Shown here piece by piece: positions 44,840 to 53,210 of a stretch of 64,000 bases of DNA; positions within the stretch are counted from its first letter, which is position 1; each line of letters opens with the position of its first letter. Under the pieces are notes generated by a model, which saw only the letters and a program-made list of their open reading frames with translations, was not told the origin of the DNA and ran no database searches. The stretch is taken from NCBI RefSeq assembly GCF_009831575.1, contig NZ_WUUT01000007.1, forward strand, positions 1 to 64,000. The letters run 5' to 3'. Source of the DNA: Halovenus carboxidivorans. Lineage in GTDB: Archaea > Halobacteriota > Halobacteria > Halobacteriales > Haloarculaceae. Position numbers and translations under genes: made by a program.

Positions 44840-45724
44840 ATGAGACTTGGACAATACGAGACTGCGGACACGACCGGAACGTGGTGCGGCGTACGCCGAG
44901 ACGAGACAGTCATCAACCTCTCGGAGGCAGGGAGTGGGGCTGGCGTCGACCTCGGCGAAACGATGACGGAACTACTGGCACAGTGGGAACACGAGCGCAA
45001 GATCGAACTGGCCGTCGAGTACGCCGAGGAGACCGGCGTCGGCGTCTACGACGCGTCGGTGGTCGACCGGGCCGCTCCGGTGACCGACCCGGAGAAGGTC
45101 GTCTGCGTCGGTCTCAACTACCGCGATCACGCCGAGGAGGGGGACAACCCGATTCCGGACGAGCCGGTGTTGTTCTCGAAGTTCCCGACCTCGGTGACGG
45201 GTCCGGGCGAGACGATTTCGTGGGACCCGGACCTGACCGAACAGGTCGACTACGAGGCCGAACTGGTCGCCGTGATCGGCGAGGAGGCCCGTCGGGTCGA
45301 CCCCGACGAGGCGCTCGATCACGTCGCCGGCTTCCTCATCGGCAACGACGTCTCCGCCCGGGACCTCCAGCACGGCGACGGCCAGTGGGTCCGCGGGAAG
45401 AGCCTCGACTCGTTCGCGCCGATCGGTCCCGAACTCGTGACGACCGACGAACTCTCGGACCCGCACGATCTGGACATCTGGACGGAGGTCAACGGCGAGC
45501 GCCTCCAGGAGTCCTCGACGGAGAACCTGATCTTCGGTGTCGACGACCTGGTCTCCTTCTGCAGCCAGGCGTTCACTCTCAAGCCCGGTGATCTACTCTT
45601 CACCGGCACACCGCCGGGCGTCGGCGTCTACCGCGAACCGCCGGTGTTGCTCGAAGACGGCGACACCGTGACCGTCGGTATCGAGGAACTCGGCGAACTC
45701 ACGAACGAGTGCGCGTACGACTGA
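44840..45724 (+). CDS. Fumarylacetoacetate hydrolase (FAH) family protein
   Basis: This 294-residue protein has the FAH catalytic domain: CVGLNYRDHAEEGDNP, PVLFSKFPTSVTGPGE, the metal-binding DYEAELVAVIG and GFLIGNDVSARDLQ, and GDLLFTGTPPGVG near the end. The family cleaves C-C bonds of beta-diketo acids or hydrates/decarboxylates dienoates from aromatic breakdown. It follows the amidohydrolase by 27 nt and is probably in the same transcript. Confidence 0.94.
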   Translation: MRLGQYETADTTGTWCGVRRDETVINLSEAGSGAGVDLGETMTELLAQWEHERKIELAVEYAEETGVGVYDASVVDRAAPVTDPEKVVCVGLNYRDHAEEGDNPIPDEPVLFSKFPTSVTGPGETISWDPDLTEQVDYEAELVAVIGEEARRVDPDEALDHVAGFLIGNDVSARDLQHGDGQWVRGKSLDSFAPIGPELVTTDELSDPHDLDIWTEVNGERLQESSTENLIFGVDDLVSFCSQAFTLKPGDLLFTGTPPGVGVYREPPVLLEDGDTVTVGIEELGELTNECAYD

Positions 45725-45864
45725 CCGCCGCTCGACGCCGCGGACGCGAAACTCCCTTTTTCGTAGCCGCCACACGCTGTTGTCGCTCAGTGTCGACTCC
45801 GGAACTGAACTTCGACAGTATTGCCCAGCCAGACGGCAGTAAAATTGCTATCGCGACGCAAACC

Positions 45865-46863
45865 TCAGCTCTCGAAGTCGAACACCGTTCGCGGGTTTTC
45901 GAGGACGACCTGTCGGATCGCGTCCTCGTCGATTCCGTACCGGTAGAGTTCGAAGATTGCACGCTTCAGCGCGAACGGGTCGGTCCGGAGCACGTTCGCA
46001 CAGTCGGTGTCGACCATGATCCGCTCCGGGCCGTACTCGTCGATTGCGTCGGCGACGTCCTCGGCGGTCACGCCGATCAGCCAGGAGTGGCCGATAGTGT
46101 AGCTGAGATAGCACTCGGTCTCCTCCATGAGGTACTCGGTGTTGTTGTCGTCGGCGTGGGAGGCGACGACCTGCCGGTCGTCGAGGCCTGCGTCTCGCAT
46201 CGCCTCCACGTCGCGTTTGACGGATTCGAGAGCGGGATTGTCGCCGTCGAGCACCGGATCGGCGCCGAGACTCGTGTTCTTCTCGTAGCCCGGGACGGCG
46301 AGTTCGGACCGGTAGGACCGCCCGCCGTCGCTGGACTGGTTCGGCGTGTGCAACAACACCGGCAGGTCGTGTTCGTCGGCCAGTTCCATCTGCGCCTGGA
46401 CGACCGCCTGCTGGCTGTCTACGTCCCAACTCGCAACGTGCTGGCCCGGCGTGACGCCGGTTTCACCGATAGCGATGACCTCCGGCAACTCGCAGTACTC
46501 CGCCATCGCATCGAGCAGTTCGTCGGGGTTCTCGATTCGGACGCCCGTGTGGACCCCCAGACCGAGTTTCGCCTCGAAGAAGTGGTTGCGCTCGATTGCC
46601 GCCCGGCGGTTGATCGCGTCGTCCCAGAGGAAGCGAATGTCGTCGGCCGAGACGGGCTTGTACGGCGTCCAGTGATAGCCCGACGCGACCATCATCATCG
46701 ACTGACAGCCGGAGAGCGCGTACCGCTCGCGGTCCTCCCACGAGAGCGTGTGCGCGTGGTTGTGGATGTCGATCCACGGCAGGTTCAACAGCTCCCGTGG
46801 TAGCTCCGGCTGTTCGCCGAGATACGCTGCGTCTGTCGGTCGGCTGGTCGGATAGTCTGTCAT
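45865..46863 (-). CDS. TatD-like metal-dependent hydrolase
   Basis: This 332-residue amidohydrolase-superfamily protein has WIDIHNHAH (His34, His36), AIGETGVTPGQH with the metal Glu, LLHTPNQ, VVASHADDNN and VDTDCANVLR with the final Asp, in the order of TatD-type TIM barrels. It is longer than TatD (about 260). Substrate unknown. The ATG at 46863 is preferred to 46905. It is divergent from the beta-propeller gene with operator C between them. Confidence 0.88.
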   Translation of the reverse strand: MTDYPTSRPTDAAYLGEQPELPRELLNLPWIDIHNHAHTLSWEDRERYALSGCQSMMMVASGYHWTPYKPVSADDIRFLWDDAINRRAAIERNHFFEAKLGLGVHTGVRIENPDELLDAMAEYCELPEVIAIGETGVTPGQHVASWDVDSQQAVVQAQMELADEHDLPVLLHTPNQSSDGGRSYRSELAVPGYEKNTSLGADPVLDGDNPALESVKRDVEAMRDAGLDDRQVVASHADDNNTEYLMEETECYLSYTIGHSWLIGVTAEDVADAIDEYGPERIMVDTDCANVLRTDPFALKRAIFELYRYGIDEDAIRQVVLENPRTVFDFES

Positions 46864-46911
46864 CTGTATCCACCCCGGATGTCTCCCTGTCGGAGCCCCT
46901 GGCACTTAGTG

Positions 46912-46929
46912 TTTTACAGCCTGGTAAAA
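46912..46929. promoter_or_regulatory. Putative TetR operator C (TatD-like/beta-propeller promoter)
   Basis: TTTTACAGCCTGGTAAAA has the same TTTTAC-N6-GTAAAA form as operator A, in the 99-nt divergent gap. It runs into a TATA-like stretch (taaaattttta) about 30 nt before the ATG at 46963, so both genes could be repressed together. Confidence 0.6.
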
Positions 46930-46962
46930 TTTTTAGTAGGTGGCAGTCCCAGACACATTCGT

Positions 46963-48015
46963 ATGTCACTGTTAATCGGGACAGACGACGGCCTGTACAG
47001 GGTCGAAGACGTGCCGTTCGAGCGGGGGGAACCTGAGGAAGTTCTGGACTGTGGGGTCGTCACCGCAGTCAAATCGTGGCCGCACACCGAGGGGGTGTTC
47101 GTCGCGTCCTCGACGGGCGCGTATCGCTCGCTCGACGGGGGGCAGACGTGGACGGACCTGGGCGTCCCGCTCGGCGACCGGTTCTGGCACGCCGGTCAGA
47201 GCGAGGTCTGGTCGATTCTCGCGACGGCCGACGGCGTACTCTATGCCGGCACGAACGACCCCTACATCTTCCGGTCGGTCGACGGCGGCGAGACCTGGAA
47301 CGAACTCAAAGGCTTTCGCGAACTGCCCTCGCGGGGGTACTGGGAGTCACCCATCGATCCCCACTACGCACGACTGCGCGCGCTCGAGGTCGTTCCGGGT
47401 CGGCCGGACCAACTGATCGCCGGCGTCGAGGCCGGGGGGATCCACCTGAGCAACGACGGCGGCCAGACCTGGGTCGACCGCCGGGACACGATCATCGACG
47501 ACATCCACCAGGTGTTACCCATCTCCGAGGATGTCTGGCTCGCGGCGACGGGGTATCTCGACCACGACCTCGAAAATCTCGGTCTCGGCCACGCGGTCGG
47601 TGAGGGAGGGCTCTACCGGACGACCGACGCGGGGGAGTCCTGGACGCGGATCGACCGCGGCAACGACTTCTCGTATATCCGCCGGGTGTTCGTCCACGAC
47701 GGCGCGCTGTACTTCTGTGGCGGCGAGGAAGCCCCGCCCGCCTGGGTCGACGACGACCACGAGGCCGCGCTGTTCAAATCGACGAACTTCGGTCGGGACT
47801 TCGAGCGCCTCTCGTATCCGGGCGAGCCACACGAGATCATCGAGACGTGGGATATCTACGACGGCGATATCATCTGCGGGTCGGGACTGTTCGACGTGCC
47901 CGACCAGCGCGACGACGTAGAGGGTCGACTGATGCGCCAGACCGACGGCGAGGAGTTCGAGACCGTCGGCCGTATCGAGGCCAACGTCAGCCGAATCGAG
48001 GTGCTATCGTCGTGA
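46963..48015 (+). CDS. BNR/YCF48-like beta-propeller protein
   Basis: This 350-residue protein consists of repeated blades with the Asp-box pattern S.DGG.TW: SLDGGQTWTDL, SVDGGETWNEL, SNDGGQTWVDR, TTDAGESWTRI and STNFGRDFERL. There is no signal peptide. Such intracellular propellers are annotated as sialidase-like or WD40/YVTN/BNR repeat proteins. Whether it is a lactonase-type hydrolase or a binding scaffold is not clear. The start at 46963 follows operator C. It overlaps the DoxX gene by 4 nt. Confidence 0.9.
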   Translation: MSLLIGTDDGLYRVEDVPFERGEPEEVLDCGVVTAVKSWPHTEGVFVASSTGAYRSLDGGQTWTDLGVPLGDRFWHAGQSEVWSILATADGVLYAGTNDPYIFRSVDGGETWNELKGFRELPSRGYWESPIDPHYARLRALEVVPGRPDQLIAGVEAGGIHLSNDGGQTWVDRRDTIIDDIHQVLPISEDVWLAATGYLDHDLENLGLGHAVGEGGLYRTTDAGESWTRIDRGNDFSYIRRVFVHDGALYFCGGEEAPPAWVDDDHEAALFKSTNFGRDFERLSYPGEPHEIIETWDIYDGDIICGSGLFDVPDQRDDVEGRLMRQTDGEEFETVGRIEANVSRIEVLSS

Positions 48016-48395
48016 GCGACGACGCACCCTCGGCGCTCGGTCGGGCGCTGTACAGCGGGATCCTCGCGTACATGGCTCTCGATGGCTTCAAAAACAACGA
48101 CAAACGCGTCGCCGTCGCCGAGGAGAAAGGAGTCCCCGCCCCGGAGGTGCTCGTTCCCTTCGTAACGGGGATGCTCTTCGTCGCGAATCTCGGGATCCTG
48201 CTCTGGAAGTACCCCCGGGCCTCCGCGGGTGCGCTGATCGTGTTCTTCCTCGGCACGACGCCGTCGATTCACAACTTCTGGACGATGGAGGGCCAGCAAC
48301 GGCAGAGCAACAAGATCAACTTCCTCAAGAATCTCGCTCTGATCGGCGGAGCCATCGTGTTGCTCGAACAGGCCGAGGAGTCGAGCGACGCCTGA
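48012..48395 (+). CDS. DoxX family membrane protein
   Basis: This 127-residue protein has four hydrophobic helices and the DoxX pattern (GRALYSGILAYMALDGFKN, then VTGMLFVANLGILLW, NFWTMEGQQRQSNKINFLKNLALIGGAIVLL). The start is a GTG that overlaps the upstream TGA (GTGA), so it is translationally coupled to the propeller gene. DoxX proteins are linked to quinone or sulfur redox systems; the role here is unknown. Confidence 0.88.
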   Translation: MSDDAPSALGRALYSGILAYMALDGFKNNDKRVAVAEEKGVPAPEVLVPFVTGMLFVANLGILLWKYPRASAGALIVFFLGTTPSIHNFWTMEGQQRQSNKINFLKNLALIGGAIVLLEQAEESSDA

Positions 48396-48841
48396 GAACG
48401 CTTTCGAGCGGCGGCTGTTTTTGCCGTGAGTACTTCGATATCTGCCTCGTTCCCACGTCGATGCTGGCAGAACCGGCCGCCGCGGCGAGGGAGTCCACGA
48501 TAGTCGCGGCCGCCGACGGACTTCGGCGTCCTGTTTTCGGACTGGGGCCGTCTGCCGGCGGCCAAGCACCGTATTTCGCCATTCTCGCGGAGGCGACGAC
48601 AGCCTCTGTATAACAATAATTCCCGCCTATCTGCTATCAGTAGGCTCGTCGTCGACTGGTCCAGCCTGCACGCAGTTCGCTGGATCCGAGACGCACGTTG
48701 CAACAACCGCAAACCAACCGACATGCACACGTACGTATCCCGTGAGAGCGTTCAAGTTGCTCACAATACAGTGTACGTTCGAAGCGTTTGCGGGACGCAT
48801 CCAATCCACACGCGTCACGCACCTGCGGCGAACGGGTAACA
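48396..48841. other. Intergenic region, no gene recognised
   Basis: A T-run (48419-48423) in a G/C-rich context shortly after the DoxX stop could end that transcript. An AT-rich patch (tgtataacaataat, 48607-48620) is TATA-like but 220 nt from the next start. Otherwise nothing is seen. Confidence 0.5.
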
Positions 48842-49306
48842 ATGAGTAATCACGACGATACATCCCCAGACTCGACCGGAAACGAACTGAACGCGCTGAT
48901 GACTGACGCCGAACAGGCAGCCGTCCGAACGCTGGTCGACGGTTCGATCACCTCGCCGATTCCGGAACGCGAGGGGGTAATCGACTCGTTGTTCTCGGCG
49001 CTTTCTCATCCGGGGCGGCGGTATATCCTCACCTTTCTCCTCCGCTCGGAGGGATACGTCACGATGAGCGAAATTGTCGATTACGTGGTGGAGTCCACCG
49101 ACGGCGGTTCGGGGCCGGAGTTTCGCCGGAAAGTGACGGTTAAACTCACCCATACCCACCTCCCCCTTCTCGAAGAGGAGGGACTGCTCACGTACAATAT
49201 GGAGCGACAGCTCATCCAACCGACCGACCGGACGAAACTCGCTGCTCCGTATCTCAAAATCGCGCTGATGCAGTGCGAACAGTTAGCCGAACTCTCCAAC
49301 TCGTAG
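48842..49306 (+). CDS. Winged-helix protein, DUF7344-like (divergent member)
   Basis: This 154-residue protein has an acidic N-terminal 45 residues, then LFSALSHPGRRYILTFLLRSEGYVTMSEIVDYVVE, a helix-turn-helix of the kind seen in the DUF7344 proteins nearby, and THTHLPLLEEEGLLTYN, matching their HLPKM..IG.I.Y segment. The QRKRVY signature of the other four is replaced by FRRKVTVKL. It has no membrane helix. Probably a DNA-binding regulator. Confidence 0.82.
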   Translation: MSNHDDTSPDSTGNELNALMTDAEQAAVRTLVDGSITSPIPEREGVIDSLFSALSHPGRRYILTFLLRSEGYVTMSEIVDYVVESTDGGSGPEFRRKVTVKLTHTHLPLLEEEGLLTYNMERQLIQPTDRTKLAAPYLKIALMQCEQLAELSNS

Positions 49307-49308
49307 CC

Positions 49309-49866
49309 TCAGAACGTGACTCCCTTTCCGGAGTCCTGACTCGCCTCTGCGTACTGATCGAGCCCCATCGTGAGATAGGTGTCTGGCTGGTAGACGTGAA
49401 CCTCGCCCTCGCAGGGAAACACCCCCGCGAGCGTGTCGTCGAAATAGACCCCGAGCGTGAGTTCCGGCGGAACGATCACGCGGTACTGTTCGTCGGTGAT
49501 GGCCGAATCGATGTCTCGCTCCTCGAACCCGCTGGCGGCCAGCCCCCCGTCCTCCCAGCCGCGCAGCTGGTCGACCGTCTCCCGGAGCCGGTCCGCGCCG
49601 GACGATTCACGGCACTGACAGCAGTAGCAGAGCCGCTCTCCCAGCATCGAGATCTCGTAGCTGTCGATGAGTGATGCTCCCACCGCAGACTCCAATCCGC
49701 TGATCAGCCGCTGTTGACGCTCGTGTTGGCCAGGTGCGGGCGCGAACGAGCGGACGAACATCCGAACTCGATGTTCGTCCGCCCGCCGCCGCCGGTTCTC
49801 GTGTGTGCTCCACCACTGCGTAAGTGATGTCTCTCTCCCCCGTCGGAGACCGCTTGGTTGTGTCAT
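49309..49866 (-). CDS. Haloarchaeal HTH-associated protein of unknown function
   Basis: This 185-residue protein carries the pattern VRMFVRSFAPAPGQHERQQRL, YEISMLGERLCYC, DIDSAITDEQYRVIVPPELTLGVYFDD and GVFPCEGEVHVYQ. It resembles a family present in many haloarchaea, usually annotated as HTH domain-containing proteins, in which the visible part is a small alpha/beta domain. The N-terminal 35 residues are basic and could be untranslated if the Met at residue 36 is used. Convergent with the winged-helix gene, 2 nt apart. Confidence 0.72.
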   Translation of the reverse strand: MTQPSGLRRGRETSLTQWWSTHENRRRRADEHRVRMFVRSFAPAPGQHERQQRLISGLESAVGASLIDSYEISMLGERLCYCCQCRESSGADRLRETVDQLRGWEDGGLAASGFEERDIDSAITDEQYRVIVPPELTLGVYFDDTLAGVFPCEGEVHVYQPDTYLTMGLDQYAEASQDSGKGVTF

Positions 49867-49979
49867 TCGGGCGTGGCACCCAGTTGAATCTCTGTCCGTG
49901 ATGAGATAAGTCGCGAGTACCGTTCATCGGCAATAAGCCCGCTCTATCGGGGATAAGTTCGATCTACCTCCACAGCCAC

Positions 49980-50549
49980 TCAGGAGTCTTCCGCTGTTGT
50001 CTGTCTGTGATACGCCGAAACGAGCAACAGCGCGGCCGTCTGCACCGCGAACAGTCCCGTCACCGCGATGTGTGCCTGGGAGATGACCGCGCCGAGAACG
50101 GCGACCACCCCGAGGCCACCGAGGGCGAGATACGCCCGGTACCACCGCCGTTGCGGTTGGTCCGAGGACTCGTGGTCGTGGTACAGCCGTTCGCCGACCG
50201 CTGTCAGCGATACCTCACCCCGGTCGGAATCGTAGTCGATCACTCCGATCTCCGACATCTTCGGCAGGTGAAACTGGTAGAGTCCGACGTACACGCGCTT
50301 GCGCTGCGAGGAGGTGATCGCGTCGATATCGATGTCGTTCTCGACGGCCGTCACGTGGTCGGCCAGTTCGTCGACATCGACGGTCTCCCCGGCGTCGTCG
50401 AGATACTCCAGAACGATGCGCCGGCGCTCGTTTTTGAGGATATCGAACCGCTCGTCGATCGACAGCGAACCGTCGCTCCCGTCGGAGTCGCGCGTATCTG
50501 CGCGTTCGTCGTCACTTGTCCCTGACCGTTCGGTATACGCGTTATTCAT
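49980..50549 (-). CDS. DUF7344-type winged-helix protein with C-terminal membrane helices
   Basis: This 189-residue protein has an acidic N-terminus, a winged helix (FDILKNERRRIVLEYLDD, then the signature SQRKRVYVGLYQFHLPKMSEIGVIDY at about 85-110) and two hydrophobic helices (about 138-180). The DNA-binding part would be held at the membrane. Four relatives lie within 11 kb. No target is known. Confidence 0.88.
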   Translation of the reverse strand: MNNAYTERSGTSDDERADTRDSDGSDGSLSIDERFDILKNERRRIVLEYLDDAGETVDVDELADHVTAVENDIDIDAITSSQRKRVYVGLYQFHLPKMSEIGVIDYDSDRGEVSLTAVGERLYHDHESSDQPQRRWYRAYLALGGLGVVAVLGAVISQAHIAVTGLFAVQTAALLLVSAYHRQTTAEDS

Positions 50550-50921
50550 GCCTTGTCACTTCCCTGCCCCTGTGTCTGCTTGCCGTTCGATCGTCAGGCG
50601 AATACCTACGGAGAGCGGGTTGGACAGTTCTTCTCCGCTCACCGTCAACTGCTACTGAGTGGACCCGCACGCGTTGGGACGCCGCCGCCGAGCGTAAACA
50701 AAATAATCATTCCCTACTACATAATTCTTTGGTAGAACGGGAACAATAGGCACCGAAACACGCTAAATGTCGAAAAACACCAACCGACGGAGTGTTTCCC
50801 CACTCCGAGTGAACGCGCTGGCTGTCGATCCGGCCGCTCCGCCGACTCAGTTTCTTATTTGTTAGATCAAAATAAAGACTGTTTAACTAATATACCTGGT
50901 GTCTTCTTACGCAGTGTATCA
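50550..50921. other. Divergent intergenic region between two DUF7344-type genes
   Basis: Two AT-rich patches are seen: 50695-50725 (aaacaaaataatcattcc) and 50848-50895 (ttatttgttagatc, ataaagactg, ttaactaatatacc). The second is a likely promoter for the rightward gene. No reading frame is convincing. Confidence 0.5.
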
Positions 50922-51338
50922 ATGCCACAGGCGACTGACACACACCGAACTGAGGATCAGCCAGCAGGGAGTGAATACCAGCTATCGAAGGCGGAAGTGT
51001 TCGAGTTACTGAGCGCGGACCGCCGACAGGCGGTGCTGCTGTATCTGGACACGGCGGAGGGAACGGTACAACTCGGCGAACTCGCTGAACACATCGCGAG
51101 CCAGGAGTGTAACTGTACGCCGGCGGAGTTGTCCTCGCAGCAGCGCAAGCGCGCGTACGTCGGGCTTTACCAGTGCCATCTGCCGAAGATGGCCGACGCC
51201 GGCGTCATCGATTACGACTCCGACCGAGGGACCATCGACCTCACCGAGCGGTCGGACCGACTGCTCGAGTATCTTTACTTCGAGGAGGAGGGCGGGTCGG
51301 AGGAACCCAGCAGTGTTTTCGAGCGACTGCTGGGGTAA
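50922..51338 (+). CDS. DUF7344-type winged-helix protein (soluble)
   Basis: This 138-residue protein has the winged helix VFELLSADRRQAVLLYLD and the signature SQQRKRAYVGLYQCHLPKMADAGVIDY, almost identical to that at 49980. Two extra Cys (QECNC) lie between the helices. It has no membrane segment and ends with an acidic tail. The ATG at 50922 follows an AT-rich promoter (ttaactaatatacc) by about 30 nt. Confidence 0.88.
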   Translation: MPQATDTHRTEDQPAGSEYQLSKAEVFELLSADRRQAVLLYLDTAEGTVQLGELAEHIASQECNCTPAELSSQQRKRAYVGLYQCHLPKMADAGVIDYDSDRGTIDLTERSDRLLEYLYFEEEGGSEEPSSVFERLLG

Positions 51339-51437
51339 CTATCCGCCGGGAGCCGACGGCGCGGCTTCCGGTTGCTGAACGGCGTACCGTATTAGTTCGG
51401 TGTGTTTTCTGGAATCACCGACAGTCCGATAGGTGAC

Positions 51438-51617
51438 TCAGCGGTATGCTTGCGCATCGACGAAGGCGTCGCCTTTCGCCGTGATCCAGCCCGACATCTC
51501 CCGCATCTCGTCCGGTTCCGACCGGTAGATGGTGCAGAGATCCGGCTGATTTCGTCGACACTCGATCTGCGAGTCGAGTTCGTACTCGGTACCTCGGGGT
51601 CTGATCTGTTCCGACAT
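51438..51617 (-). CDS. Small DUF7511-like protein (59 aa)
   Basis: This 59-residue protein reads MSEQIRPRGTEYELDSQIEC..., then PDLCTIYRSEPDEMREMSGW and AKGDAFVDAQAYR. The spacing PD.CTIY...E.....WI.A....FV matches a small family common in haloarchaea (DUF7511). The Met at 51617 is preferred to the one two codons upstream. Function unknown. Confidence 0.75.
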   Translation of the reverse strand: MSEQIRPRGTEYELDSQIECRRNQPDLCTIYRSEPDEMREMSGWITAKGDAFVDAQAYR

Positions 51618-51858
51618 CCACATCCGACTCCGGGGGCTCCCGTGGTTGTTATGCTCTCTTTACTGCCCGGCAGCCGGGTCCGCGACGGACTGAGTTGGCC
51701 TCGCTATCGGCGTCTCGGCCACACGCTGGTCGAACGTCGCGCCCGGCTCCCACCCGAAGGTAGAGTGTAACAAAGGGCCAGTCGGTCGACGGTCACGTCG
51801 CCGGGTGAGTGACACCCGACCCCCGTCGGGCCAACCCGGCACTGCCGTGGGCTCGACC

Positions 51859-52239
51859 ATGTCGCTTCGCCAGCTGCTCTCGCGATCGGCCGACGTTGCC
51901 GCGTCGAGCGGTGGCGACGGCCGTTTTCCTCTCTGGCTCCGCTCGCGAGAACGCAACCTGTGGCTCTGTACGGTCGCCGTGATGCTGATCGACGTAACCC
52001 TGACAATCAACGGGCTCGCCCTCGGACTGGAGGAGCGCAATCCGGTCGCGAGGGCGGCTCTCGCTGGCGCCGGTGCGCTGGGGCTGTACGGACTGAAGTT
52101 TGCGGCGCTTCTCGTCGGTCTCTGCTGTCGCGTGCTCGTTCCGGCACCTGTCAGGCCGCTCGTGCCGCTCGCGCTGGCGGTCCCGTCAGCAATCGCTGCC
52201 GTCGTCAACTCGGTGCTGATTCTCTCGGTCGTCGCCTGA
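51859..52239 (+). CDS. DUF5658-like small membrane protein
   Basis: This 126-residue protein has three to four hydrophobic helices. The segment VAVMLIDVTLTINGLALGLEERNP matches the DUF5658 pattern (D..LT..GL..G..E.NP). The ATG at 51859 is preferred; a GTG at 51805 would add 18 residues. Role unknown. Confidence 0.8.
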   Translation: MSLRQLLSRSADVAASSGGDGRFPLWLRSRERNLWLCTVAVMLIDVTLTINGLALGLEERNPVARAALAGAGALGLYGLKFAALLVGLCCRVLVPAPVRPLVPLALAVPSAIAAVVNSVLILSVVA

Positions 52240-52240
52240 G

Positions 52241-52570
52241 CTATTCAGCCGGTAAACTCACGTAGACGGTCCCCTCCGCCGAGACCCGCACGTAACATCC
52301 CTGATACTGAAACTGGATATACCCCGTCTTCCGTGGGGTCGAACGAGTCGATGCGAACAGTTCGTCGAGCGCGTCGGTGTCGATGACCCTCGACAACGGC
52401 TCCATCTCTGTCGGACACTGTTCGGTCACCGACGCGACCGTCTCCACGACGGCAACTGGTGCCCCCCCGTCGTTGTTCCAATCAAACTCACACTTGGTAG
52501 TCCTCTCTCCGGGAAGTTCGTCGCCGTTCACGTCCCTTCGAGCCCCCACCATGGGCGTTTCTCTTTTCAT
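52241..52570 (-). CDS. HalOD1 output domain protein
   Basis: This 109-residue protein consists of a short N-terminus and a HalOD1 domain: PVAVVETVASVTEQCPTEMEPLSRVIDTDALDELF then GYIQFQYQGCYVRVSAEGTVYV. HalOD1 is a haloarchaeal output domain thought to act in signal transduction. Convergent with the DUF5658-like gene, 1 nt apart. Confidence 0.9.
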   Translation of the reverse strand: MKRETPMVGARRDVNGDELPGERTTKCEFDWNNDGGAPVAVVETVASVTEQCPTEMEPLSRVIDTDALDELFASTRSTPRKTGYIQFQYQGCYVRVSAEGTVYVSLPAE

Positions 52571-52936
52571 ATTCTAGTTGTACGAAAAAGAGCGTTGTGG
52601 CTCGGCGAGCACAGTGAGAGCACGGATCCCTATTTTTAACTCTGAAACTGGGATACGAGACACCCAGCTCCCGAACTCCCGGCAGAAACCGGCGGTAAGG
52701 GGCTCTTAGGCCAGTAAGTTTCTATTACTTCACTCACAGATTTGCCCCGCTGAGCGGTCTGCCGACTGTTTGGACGAATTACACTACTCTCTGTCACGTA
52801 ACTATATGGAGATCACCTTGCAAGTAACTCGCTCAAAATGTGTATGCGATATCAGTGAACCCGTCACAAGGGTTAATACAGTAGGTACTTGCTACTGAAT
52901 TGTGCATTGGATGGATGTCATGGCGGGGGCGATTAG
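52571..52936. other. Divergent intergenic region, AT-rich
   Basis: A tatttttaac patch (52631-52640) is TATA-like. The right half has the promoter of the 52937 gene, including an inverted repeat at 52880-52898. No gene is seen. Confidence 0.5.
52880..52898. promoter_or_regulatory. Inverted repeat in the promoter of the 90-aa gene
   Basis: CAGTAGGTACTTGCTACTG has 6-bp arms (CAGTAG/CTACTG) and a 7-nt spacer, just after ggttaata (52872-52879) and 38 nt before the ATG at 52937. A related half, caagtaact, lies at 52821-52829. It could be an operator; no regulator is assigned. Confidence 0.4.
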
Positions 52937-53209
52937 ATGACAGATAACGGCGACAGTCCCAGACAGCCTGGCTCTGCGGTTGACAGGCCTGACGGGAGTC
53001 AGATGACCGAGTCGGACTGGAAGTCGCTCGCGACGGACCCCGACGACGAGGCCGACCTCGGCTATCAGTTCACCGAGTGGGAGTGTTTCGAGACGCTCGA
53101 AGACACCGACCAGGTTGTTCTGCTCCCCGACGACGAAACGGCGCTTGCCGACGCGGCGTTCGTCATCGCGGACGCGGACTCGCTGGTGGATCTGGACACG
53201 CGACGGTGA
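52937..53209 (+). CDS. Small acidic haloarchaeal protein (90 aa)
   Basis: This 90-residue acidic protein has KSLATDPDDEADLGYQFTEWECF, DQVVLLPDDE and FVIADADSLVDL. I know similar short proteins from several haloarchaea but no named domain. It is convergent with tfb, leaving one base. No membrane segment or metal motif is visible. Confidence 0.75.
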   Translation: MTDNGDSPRQPGSAVDRPDGSQMTESDWKSLATDPDDEADLGYQFTEWECFETLEDTDQVVLLPDDETALADAAFVIADADSLVDLDTRR

Positions 53210-53210
53210 A

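Noticed and set aside
48627-48863. 78-codon minus-strand frame before the first winged-helix gene
   Set aside because: Basic, Cys-rich composition and overlap with the well-supported gene at 48842.
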